Shown here: positions 6,789-13,540 of the stretch, piece by piece
How the letters are laid out: each line of letters begins with the position of its first letter
How positions within the stretch are numbered: the first letter of the stretch is position 1
Source of the DNA: DAHUXT01 sp036378295
Lineage (GTDB): Bacteria; Chloroflexota; Ktedonobacteria; Ktedonobacterales; JADMIN01
NCBI GenBank assembly: GCA_036378295.1
Contig: DASUWS010000154.1
Location: forward strand, 1-13,882
DNA: 13,882 nt
Direction: 5' to 3'
Translations under genes and position numbers: made by a program
The notes under the pieces: generated by a model
Databases searched by the model: none
What the model was told of the DNA's origin: nothing
What the model saw: the letters and a program-made list of their open reading frames with translations, nothing else

Positions 6789-7592
6789 ATGGCTGAACCT
6801 GGCGGCTATCAGCATCTACATGTCGAGCGGCGCGGGATCGCGGCCTGGGTGACTCTGGCGCGGCCAGAGGTTCACAACGCCTTCAATGCCGCGATGATCG
6901 GCGAGTTGCACACAGTCTTCGAGGAGCTGAGCGCTGACGATACACTGCGCGCGGTCGTGCTGGCGGGGGTGGGGCGCAATTTCTGCGCCGGAGCCGATCT
7001 CAACTGGATGGCCGCCAGCCTCGACTTTACCCGAGACGAGAACGTCGAAGATGCGCTGCGGATGTCCGATATGTTCCGCGCCATCGACTCGTGCCGCCAT
7101 CCGGTGATTGGGCGCATTCAGGGCGCGGCGCTTGGGGGCGGCTCTGGGCTGACGGCGGTCTGTGATATCGTCATCGCCGCCGAAGATGCGCGGTTCGCCT
7201 TCTCTGAGGCGCGGCTGGGTATCACGCCTGCCGTCATCTCACAGTTTGTCGTGCCCAAGATTGGCCCTGGAGCGGCGCGGGCGCTCTTCCTGACGGCTGA
7301 GCGGTTCGATGCGCGCCACGCCCTGGCGATTGGCCTTGTCCACAAAGTGGTCCCTCTCGCCGAACTGGATGACGCCGTCACCGCGACGTTGCGCGACATC
7401 GGGCAGAATGGACCCGCTGGTGTGCGCGCAGCGAAGTTGCTGGCACGCGACATCCTCGCGCTCGACCGGGATGAGGCGCGTGCCATGACCGCCGCGACCA
7501 TCGCCGATTTGCGTGTCAGTCCTGAAGGGCAGGAGGGCATTCGCGCTTTCCTGGAGAAGCGCCGCGCAAGCTGGGTGAGCACCGATGTTTAA
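6789..7592 (+). CDS. liuC: 3-methylglutaconyl-CoA hydratase (enoyl-CoA hydratase family)
   Basis: This enzyme hydrates 3-methylglutaconyl-CoA to HMG-CoA in leucine breakdown. The 267-residue product has the crotonase fold: NAFNAAMIGEL (30-40), oxyanion-hole segment NFCAGADLNWM (64-74), GAALGGGSGL (112-121) and FAFSEARLGITPAVIS (136-151). Glu140 matches one catalytic glutamate of crotonases, while the other position is Gly120. As I recall, bacterial LiuC proteins share this pattern, and the C terminus RVSPEGQEGIRAFLEKRR is also typical of them. The position directly before the carboxylase alpha subunit supports the specific name over a generic enoyl-CoA hydratase. ATG 6789 follows AGGAGG by 11 bases, slightly long. 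The frame is open further upstream to 6624, but that stretch overlaps the transporter gene and lacks homology. The gene overlaps liuD by 8 bases. Confidence 0.88.
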   Translation: MAEPGGYQHLHVERRGIAAWVTLARPEVHNAFNAAMIGELHTVFEELSADDTLRAVVLAGVGRNFCAGADLNWMAASLDFTRDENVEDALRMSDMFRAIDSCRHPVIGRIQGAALGGGSGLTAVCDIVIAAEDARFAFSEARLGITPAVISQFVVPKIGPGAARALFLTAERFDARHALAIGLVHKVVPLAELDDAVTATLRDIGQNGPAGVRAAKLLARDILALDRDEARAMTAATIADLRVSPEGQEGIRAFLEKRRASWVSTDV

Positions 7593-9603
7593 ATCCGTGC
7601 TCATTGCCAATCGCGGCGAGATTGCTGTCCGTGTCATCGCCGCTTGCCGCGAGATGGGTATCCACTCGGTCGCGGTCTATTCAGAGGCCGACCGCGATGC
7701 ACTGCACGTGCGGCTGGCGGATGAGGCGTGGCTGCTCGGTCCGGCGCCCGCGCACGAGAGCTATCTGAATATCGAGGCGATTATCCGCGTGGCCCGCGAG
7801 CATTGCGTGGAGGCGATCCATCCCGGCTACGGCTTCCTCTCAGAGAACGCGGACTTCGCCGAGGCCTGCGCCCGCGCGGGCATCGTCTTTATCGGCCCGC
7901 CACCAGAGGCAATACGGTTGATGGGGTCGAAGACGGCGGCCAAGCGTGCCGTTGAAAAGGCTGGCGTCCCAACCGTCCCAGGCTACATGGGCGACACCCG
8001 TGACCCGCGCAAGCTGGAGCGCGAGGCGGCGCGCATCGGCTACCCGGTCATGTTGAAGGCATCGGCTGGCGGTGGCGGCAAGGGCATGCGCATCGTGCAG
8101 TCGCCGGATGAGTTCGCGGAATCGCTGGCGGCGGCGCAGCGCGAGGCATTGGCGGCCTTCGGCGATGATAGCGTCTTCCTGGAGAAGCTGGTGGTGGCTC
8201 CCCGCCATATTGAGTTCCAGATTCTCGCCGATACCCACGGCAACGTTATCCATCTGGGCGAGCGTGATTGCTCCATCCAGCGCCGTCATCAAAAGGTGGT
8301 GGAGGAAAGCCCCTCGGTCGCGCTGACGCCAGAGCTACGAGCGACGATGGGCGAGGCGGCAGTGCAGGCCGCACGGGCGGCAGGCTACGTCAACGCGGGC
8401 ACGTGCGAGTTCCTCCTGGATGCTGACGGTGCCTTCTACTTTCTGGAAATGAATACGCGCCTGCAAGTGGAGCATCCAGTAACCGAATCAGTTACTGGGC
8501 TTGACCTCGTGCGCCATCAGGTGCGCATCGCCGCGGGCGAGCCGCTCGGGCTGAAGCAGGAGACGATCACGCCACGCGGGCACGCGATAGAAGTCCGTCT
8601 CTATGCCGAAGACCCCGCTAACGGCTACCTTCCCTCGACAGGCGAAGTGCTCGTCTTTGAGCCGCCCCGAGCGCCGGGAGTGCGCGTGGATACCGGCATT
8701 ACCGGTGGCAGCGAGGTGACGGTCCATTACGATCCGATGCTGGCGAAGCTGATCGTCTCCGCGGAAAATCGTCCCGCTGCCATCGAGCGGCTACGCGCCG
8801 CGCTGGACGCCTTTGCTGTGCTGGGCGTCGCGACGAATATTCGTTTGTTGCGCGCCATTGCCGATGAGCCTGATTTCCAGGCGGGCGACGTGACCACCGC
8901 TTTCCTGGAGACTCACGATATGAGCGCCGCGACGCGAGCAGTGGTTGCCTCGCCTGGAGTGCTCGCCGCGGCTGCTCTGTGGGAGATGCTGGCCGCGCCA
9001 AAAGCGCCCGCGAGCGCAAAACCGTTCAATCCGTGGTCGCGCGCCGGGATGAACGGTACGGCGGGGGGCACTCGCCGCTTCCGCTATTGTGAAGCCTCAT
9101 CTGACCATGTGGTGGCGGTAACGCAGCCACCCGACGGCAGCGGCTTCATCGTGACGGTGGATGATATGCCGTATGCCGGGGGTGCTCCCGTGCGCGCGCT
9201 GCTCGATGCACATGCTAACCTGCTGACGCTACGTATGGGCGGCGCGCAGGAGAAGTACTATCTGGCGCGGCGAGAGTATGAGGTGCTGGTGAGCGCGCAC
9301 GGCACGAGCTATACGCTGGCTCGCCCGCGTCCGCTGACCGTCGAGAGCGCGGCGCATCATGGCGATGCCGCCGCCGGGAGGCAATCGCTGGTTGCTCCGA
9401 TGGCGGGCACCATCATCAAAGTCAATGTGGCGGAGGGCGATACCGTCTCAGCGCAGCAGACGCTAGTGGTGTTAGGCGCGATGAAGATGGAGCATGCCAT
9501 TGTCGCGCCCTATGCAGGCCAGGTGCGCAGCGTGCGGCATGCCCCTGGTGATGTCGTGCCGGGGGGTGAGGCGCTGGTGGAGCTGGAAGCCACCGACGAG
9601 TGA
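7585..9603 (+). CDS. liuD: Methylcrotonyl-CoA carboxylase alpha subunit (biotin carboxylase + biotin carrier)
   Basis: This subunit carboxylates its own biotin with ATP and bicarbonate. A beta subunit then transfers the carboxyl to the acyl-CoA. Of 672 residues, 1-110 are the biotin carboxylase N domain, about 115-310 the ATP-grasp domain, and about 335-440 the C domain. A linking BT-like region follows, then a biotinyl domain. Catalytic residues align with E. coli AccC: Lys116 (GSK), Lys158 in KASAGGGGKGM, His208, His235 in RRHQKVVEE, Glu275, then EMNTR with Glu288, Asn290 and Arg292, and Arg338. Biotin attaches to Lys634 in GAMKMEH. Single-chain fusion and neighbours liuC and liuE favour methylcrotonyl-CoA over propionyl- or acetyl-CoA carboxylase, though the sequence cannot exclude those. 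It starts inside the liuC stop region (8-base overlap, translational coupling). No beta subunit is in the window. Confidence 0.9.
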   Translation: MFKSVLIANRGEIAVRVIAACREMGIHSVAVYSEADRDALHVRLADEAWLLGPAPAHESYLNIEAIIRVAREHCVEAIHPGYGFLSENADFAEACARAGIVFIGPPPEAIRLMGSKTAAKRAVEKAGVPTVPGYMGDTRDPRKLEREAARIGYPVMLKASAGGGGKGMRIVQSPDEFAESLAAAQREALAAFGDDSVFLEKLVVAPRHIEFQILADTHGNVIHLGERDCSIQRRHQKVVEESPSVALTPELRATMGEAAVQAARAAGYVNAGTCEFLLDADGAFYFLEMNTRLQVEHPVTESVTGLDLVRHQVRIAAGEPLGLKQETITPRGHAIEVRLYAEDPANGYLPSTGEVLVFEPPRAPGVRVDTGITGGSEVTVHYDPMLAKLIVSAENRPAAIERLRAALDAFAVLGVATNIRLLRAIADEPDFQAGDVTTAFLETHDMSAATRAVVASPGVLAAAALWEMLAAPKAPASAKPFNPWSRAGMNGTAGGTRRFRYCEASSDHVVAVTQPPDGSGFIVTVDDMPYAGGAPVRALLDAHANLLTLRMGGAQEKYYLARREYEVLVSAHGTSYTLARPRPLTVESAAHHGDAAAGRQSLVAPMAGTIIKVNVAEGDTVSAQQTLVVLGAMKMEHAIVAPYAGQVRSVRHAPGDVVPGGEALVELEATDE

Positions 9604-9638
9604 TGACGGGCTTGCGGAAATCCTGACTTCATCCCCGC

Positions 9639-9651
9639 CGGCCCGCGGCCG
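9639..9651. repeat. GC hairpin in the liuD-liuE spacer
   Basis: cggcc cgc ggccg forms a 5-bp perfect stem with a 3-base loop in the 105-base gap after liuD. No T-run follows, so it is unlikely to stop transcription fully. It might alter relative expression of liuE. Confidence 0.35.
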
Positions 9652-9708
9652 CCGTCCCCGACACGGAGAGGGTTTCCAGAGCGGCACGGACGCGAAGGAG
9701 TAACGATC

Positions 9709-10623
9709 ATGGCGACCAAGATGACGATGCCACAACGTGTGACGGTGGTTGAGGTTGGTCCGCGCGACGGGCTGCAGAATGAGAAGGGCGTCATTCCCAC
9801 TGAAGCGAAGATCACGTTCATCAACATGCTCAGTGAGGCGGGCTTTCCGGTTGTCGAGGCGACGTCGTTTGTCAGTCCCAGAGCGATTCCGCAGTTGGCC
9901 GACGCCAGTGAGGTGATGGCGGGCATCACGCGCAGGCCAGGCACGCGTTACGCCGTGCTGGTGCCGAATGAGAAGGGCATGGAGCGCGCGCTAGCCGCGA
10001 AGGTGGACGAGGTAGCTGTCTTTACCGGCGCGTCTGAAACCTTCGTGCAACACAACATCCGCACCACTATCGCGGGCAGCATCGAGAATTTCCGCCCGGT
10101 CGTGCGCATGGCCCGCGAGGTGGGTATTCGCGTGCGCGGCTACATCTCCACGGCGTTTGGCTGTCCCTACGAGGGGGCTGTGTCGCCAGAGGCGGTAGCG
10201 CGGGTGGCGCGAGACCTGGCGACGCTCGGCGTGGATGAGCTTTCCGTTGGCGACACCATCGGAGTGGCGACGCCAAATCAGGTGGGCGATGTGGTTGACG
10301 CTTTGCGGGATGTGATCAGCCTCGACCGGCTGGCGATGCACTTCCACGATACACGGGGCACGGCGCTGGCAAATGTGCTGGCCGCACTGGAGCTTGGCGT
10401 CGCCATTTTCGACAGTTCGTCCGGTGGCTTGGGTGGGTGTCCGTACGCGCCCGGCGCGTCGGGCAATCTGGCGACCGAAGATTTGCTCTACCTGTTGCAT
10501 GGAATGGGCATCGAGACGGGTGTTGATCTGGATGCCGTCGTGGCCGCCAGCCGCTATCTCGCGGGTGTGCGCGGCATGACACCTGCCAGTCGCTATTATG
10601 CTGCCGCGACTGCCACGCCGTGA
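9709..10623 (+). CDS. liuE: Hydroxymethylglutaryl-CoA lyase
   Basis: This enzyme cleaves HMG-CoA to acetyl-CoA and acetoacetate, the last step of leucine catabolism. The 304-residue TIM-barrel protein shows VEVGPRDGLQNE (14-25) with Arg19 and metal-binding Asp20. It continues with VEATSFVSPRAIPQLADA, AFGCPYEG, LSVGDTIGVATP and HFHDTRGTALANV with metal ligands His211 and His213. The signature loop GGLGGCPYAPGASGN contains Cys244, equivalent to human Cys266. All key residues are present, separating it from isopropylmalate or citramalate synthases. AAGGAG lies eight bases before ATG 9709. It is the last gene of the leucine cassette and 105 bases after liuD. A weak terminator-like sequence follows. 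Confidence 0.95.
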   Translation: MATKMTMPQRVTVVEVGPRDGLQNEKGVIPTEAKITFINMLSEAGFPVVEATSFVSPRAIPQLADASEVMAGITRRPGTRYAVLVPNEKGMERALAAKVDEVAVFTGASETFVQHNIRTTIAGSIENFRPVVRMAREVGIRVRGYISTAFGCPYEGAVSPEAVARVARDLATLGVDELSVGDTIGVATPNQVGDVVDALRDVISLDRLAMHFHDTRGTALANVLAALELGVAIFDSSSGGLGGCPYAPGASGNLATEDLLYLLHGMGIETGVDLDAVVAASRYLAGVRGMTPASRYYAAATATP

Positions 10624-10624
10624 T

Positions 10625-10656
10625 GCCCAATAGTCCCATTTCGGGCGCCTCTTTTT
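10625..10656 (+). terminator. Weak terminator-like sequence after liuE
   Basis: GCCC (10625-10628) and GGGC (10643-10646) can pair over a 14-base loop, followed shortly by TCTTTTT (10650-10656). The stem is only four pairs, so efficiency would be low. The position just past the liuE stop is right for a terminator. Confidence 0.3.
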
Positions 10657-10748
10657 GCGGTTGCGCACTTCCACGACATATGCTTCCTTCCGTCAGCAAG
10701 CGGCATGATTCGGCGGTTTGACCCGACGGCACAGGAAGGCTGGGAGGC

Positions 10749-12146
10749 ATGGGCAAAGGGCAAAAAGACGGACGGCGGCAACCCGCATCGCCACGACGAC
10801 GTGCCCAGTCCGCGTCGAGTCGCAGCACTGAAGAGATCGATGATTTCGCCCCGTTTGCGTCATGGGACGGGGAGGAATTTGCCCGGATCTATGGTGACCC
10901 TGGCGAGGAGCCAGGAGACCCCCGGCGGACAACCCTCGTCGTTCCAGCAATCACCCTGCCCAGCGTGCCGAGCGTCTCTGCTGTGAAGCGCCCCGTAGCG
11001 GATGATGACGTCGCGCCGCAGCGCGCGCTTGTTCGAGATGTCCGGGAGAAGCCCGAGGCGGCGGCCAGGGGGAGACGCCAGAACCAGTCTCTCATGCCGT
11101 CAGGGAAAAAGCCGAAGGTGCCGGATGGGGTAGATATCGTGCTGGTACCGGGGAGCGTACCGCGCCGCCGTGGCATCGGCTACGGTCTGCGCCGCGCCGG
11201 CCAGCGACTGGCTGGGCCGTTGCATGTCGTGCGCGCGCATCGCAAGGCGCTCTCCGTGTTCGGGCTGGCACTCATTCTGTTTGGCGTGCTGGCAAATACA
11301 ACCGGACTGCTCTCCAGCAGCAGTGGACTGTTGTCGGCTGGCCAGTGGGTCGCGTTGGCGAGCCTTGGTGGCCCACCGCCGACAGCTACACCCAGACCCG
11401 CGCCGGATACCACCAACCCTGCCTATTATGTCAGGAAGTACGGGTTTGACTATCCCAGCTCTCCCCGTGGCATTCCCTCGGATGAGTTCCAGCGACTGGC
11501 GTATATGCTGCCCTTCGCCTATCAGGCCACAGCGGCCTACGATCAGCGCTACCATCAGAGCATCGAGCCGGAAATGCTGGTCTGGTGGACGCACTCGGAA
11601 GGCATCCGGGGGCGTATCAACTATAGCAACTGTGCCAACTATCCGCCGCGCGCCGGGTACAGCTATTTCACCAATATTCAGAATTGCCCGCACGCCAGCT
11701 TCTGGCAGCTTGGCTACGGAAATCAGTTTTCGGTCATTTATGTGCTCAAGAATGCCTTCAGAGACCTGCACGGCGATCCGAATGATCCGAAGCTGGTACA
11801 GAAGGTTGGCCAGTGGGTGCTGGATTTTGACCGCCGCGCGGGAACTTATCCGCCATGCGGTGGCTACAGTTGTACCTTCCCAGCGCGCACTATCGACTCC
11901 ATCATGTCAGGGATAGACACGACTTTAGGAGTGCAGACGGCGGATAACTGGTGGGCGTCGGTGCTTTCGCGTGATCCGGCGATCAATTGTTATATGATTG
12001 CCCATGCGCTCACGTACTTCAACCACCAGGCCACCAGAGGGTGGATTGGCTGCTACTACGCCGAACCATGTTGGGGAAATGAGTCCAATAGGCTCGGCGA
12101 CATCCTGTCGGCGTGGCCTGCTCTACGCCGAGCGGCCCACCTCTAG
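10749..12146 (+). CDS. Membrane-anchored protein with cysteine-rich extracellular domain, function unknown
   Basis: I do not recognise this 465-residue protein. Residues 1-166 are polar, rich in Arg, Lys, Pro and Glu, and probably disordered in the cytoplasm. Basic residues crowd just before the membrane (PRRRGIGYGLRRAG, then RAHRK). One hydrophobic helix lies at about 168-190 (LSVFGLALILFGVLAN), so the positive-inside rule puts the C terminus outside. A Pro/Thr linker (GGPPPTATPRPAP) leads to a domain of about 240 residues with seven cysteines between 295 and 441 and many Tyr and Trp. EPEMLVWWTHSEGI, with Glu284, resembles the helix carrying the catalytic glutamate in lytic transglycosylases and lysozymes, and FWQLGYGNQFS recalls the later part of that fold. 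This is only a visual analogy. AGGAAGG lies nine bases before ATG 10749, and GGGAGG ends one base before it. The 3' end overlaps a convergent gene by 24 bases. Confidence 0.75.
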   Translation: MGKGQKDGRRQPASPRRRAQSASSRSTEEIDDFAPFASWDGEEFARIYGDPGEEPGDPRRTTLVVPAITLPSVPSVSAVKRPVADDDVAPQRALVRDVREKPEAAARGRRQNQSLMPSGKKPKVPDGVDIVLVPGSVPRRRGIGYGLRRAGQRLAGPLHVVRAHRKALSVFGLALILFGVLANTTGLLSSSSGLLSAGQWVALASLGGPPPTATPRPAPDTTNPAYYVRKYGFDYPSSPRGIPSDEFQRLAYMLPFAYQATAAYDQRYHQSIEPEMLVWWTHSEGIRGRINYSNCANYPPRAGYSYFTNIQNCPHASFWQLGYGNQFSVIYVLKNAFRDLHGDPNDPKLVQKVGQWVLDFDRRAGTYPPCGGYSCTFPARTIDSIMSGIDTTLGVQTADNWWASVLSRDPAINCYMIAHALTYFNHQATRGWIGCYYAEPCWGNESNRLGDILSAWPALRRAAHL

Positions 12147-12338
12147 TGTCAGGTGGCTGCGCGGTATATGCGGCTGACTGTTAGACTGTGTGCGCAGCCG
12201 GATCACGTCTTCCTTGCGCACCACATACGCATCCCCATCGCGGCGATAGGCCACGCGCCGCTTCTCGATTGCCTTGCACACGTCGGCCATCGTCAATTTG
12301 CTGGACCTGTCATCGCGCCTGGGTGTATTTCTTTGCAT
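12123..12338 (-). CDS. Small helix-turn-helix-like protein
   Basis: This 71-residue protein is basic in its first half. The core LTMADVCKAIEKRRVAYRR (17-35), then DGDAYVVRKEDVIRLR, looks like a short winged helix-turn-helix of the excisionase/MerR kind: a two-helix motif, a small wing, then VRKEDVIRL. This is a pattern judgement. Codon third positions across the core are strongly G/C like the neighbouring genes, supporting real coding. ATG 12338 is preceded by AGGTGG five bases away. ATG 12359 (78 residues) is an alternative. The frame is open to 12500, but that part (Cys-rich, MTMTCRSDQIRCEG) does not look coding. Its 3' end lies inside the convergent membrane-protein gene by 24 bases. The target and function are unknown. 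Confidence 0.5.
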   Translation of the reverse strand: MQRNTPRRDDRSSKLTMADVCKAIEKRRVAYRRDGDAYVVRKEDVIRLRTQSNSQPHIPRSHLTLEVGRSA

Positions 12339-12498
12339 TGAAGCCACCTGTCTTGTCATGGCAACCCTGCCCCGCCTGCACACATGCTCGCTGGTGCTCC
12401 TATAGCAAGTTGCGGGCCAAACCTTCTGCTCAATATACGCGCAACAGGGCAATTTGGTTCCTTCGCAACGAATTTGGTCTGAGCGACAAGTCATCGTC

Positions 12499-12504
12499 AT
12501 TATA
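12499..12504 (-). promoter_or_regulatory. Isolated -10-like box upstream of the small HTH gene
   Basis: The minus strand reads TATAAT at 12504-12499, about 160 bases before the proposed start at 12338. No good -35 box lies 16-18 bases upstream. The 242-base gap 12339-12580 between the ATPase stop and this gene holds no other signal I can name. Confidence 0.22.
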
Positions 12505-12580
12505 GAGCCATCGTTGTGAGAACGGAAGAGCGTGACGAACCCTGTGCTCTGCCAGGGGCAGGTATCCTTTCTTTTCGAGG

Positions 12581-13474
12581 CTACGGTGCATCGCTTGCCG
12601 CCGCATCGTCGTCGCCATCCTCCTCCGCATCTGGAGATGCCCCAGCCTGTTCGGAGGCGATCAGCGCGTCCACCGCTTCACGCATGCGACTGGGACCAAT
12701 GCCGCGCCCTTCGGAGAGCTTTTCCAGCAGGCGCTGACGCCGTTCTAGCGCGTCGCAGAACTCGACCAGCGGCATATCAATGATGGTTGCCATCTCGGCC
12801 AGCGCCTCCTGCGTGGCGGGCGTAAAGGTGTCGCTGCTCGCCTGCCACTCGGCTAGTGGAATCAGCCGGATATCGTTGGCCGAACCATCGGGCGGCTGGG
12901 GCGCGAGGAAGTTGACTGTCAGGAAGCGGCGGCGCGGCGGCCAGACACGGCCCACAATGCCGATGTTGATGATGATACCCAGCCCACGCACCGTCTCGGC
13001 GGGCAAGCGCAGATCGTGCCGCAGCATGGAGAGCACATCCTGTACGGTATCGGCATGGCACGACGTCGCGACAGCAAAGCCATCCCCTGGCAGGCGCAGG
13101 AGGGTCCGTGCGGCATTGCCCCACATGTAGATGCGCAGGTGGTCGCTGACCTCGTTCGCCAGGACGCAGGTCGTCGCGGGGTCCACCTCGCCGCGGAAAT
13201 CGAAGTCCTCGTACATACCGGTCGTATAGACCAGTGTGCTACCCGGCGGCAGGAAGCCCAGCAGCGCGTTGAGTGTGGTCGTCTTGCCAATACCTGGCGT
13301 AGGGTCGGTTGGCCCAGAGACGATGACCGACTGATGACGCTCGATCAGCAGCCAGAGCAACGCGGCGGTGCGGGCGTCCAGGCTGCCGAGCGCGATCAGT
13401 TGTGCAACCGAGAGTGGTCGGTCGGAATCGTAATGCCACATGCGGCGATGGTAAGGTATGCGTGGGTCGAACAT
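12581..13474 (-). CDS. VirB11/CpaF-like P-loop ATPase with expanded Walker A, short form
   Basis: The 297-residue product aligns by eye with the ATPase core of type II/IV secretion and pilus motors. An entry segment LSVAQLIALGSLDARTAALL leads to the P-loop (50-66), then LNALLGFLPPGSTLVYTTGMYEDFDF, in which Glu89-Asp90 match the Asp box. VLANEVSDH with Glu108 stands where Walker B/GEVRG usually is, and ATSCHADTVQDVLSML with His140 matches the TxHA His box. The P-loop reads SGPTDPTPGIGKTTT, so Lys64 is present, but four residues (DPTP) appear inserted relative to the usual SGPTGSGKTT. The N-terminal domain of full VirB11/CpaF proteins is absent. The C terminus is acidic (PDAEEDGDDD). No pilin, TadB/C or secretion channel gene is nearby, so its partner is unknown. 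It starts at ATG 13474, 66 bases after the phosphatase gene. Confidence 0.72.
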   Translation of the reverse strand: MFDPRIPYHRRMWHYDSDRPLSVAQLIALGSLDARTAALLWLLIERHQSVIVSGPTDPTPGIGKTTTLNALLGFLPPGSTLVYTTGMYEDFDFRGEVDPATTCVLANEVSDHLRIYMWGNAARTLLRLPGDGFAVATSCHADTVQDVLSMLRHDLRLPAETVRGLGIIINIGIVGRVWPPRRRFLTVNFLAPQPPDGSANDIRLIPLAEWQASSDTFTPATQEALAEMATIIDMPLVEFCDALERRQRLLEKLSEGRGIGPSRMREAVDALIASEQAGASPDAEEDGDDDAAASDAP

Positions 13475-13540
13475 TGGCAGTACTCACTCTCTCGGATTGC
13501 CTGGGCTGCGGTCGCTCAGGAGCATGGCACTGTCTGCATT

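Noticed and set aside
7585..9603. Acetyl-CoA carboxylase or propionyl-CoA carboxylase alpha subunit as the primary name.
   Set aside because: The neighbouring methylglutaconyl-CoA hydratase and HMG-CoA lyase make methylcrotonyl-CoA carboxylase more likely; the alternatives are kept as a caveat.
9604..9708. Remnant of a dispersed palindromic repeat in the liuD-liuE spacer (ccccgacacggagaggg).
   Set aside because: It recalls C-rich intergenic repeats of some bacteria, but there is one imperfect copy and no second copy in the window.
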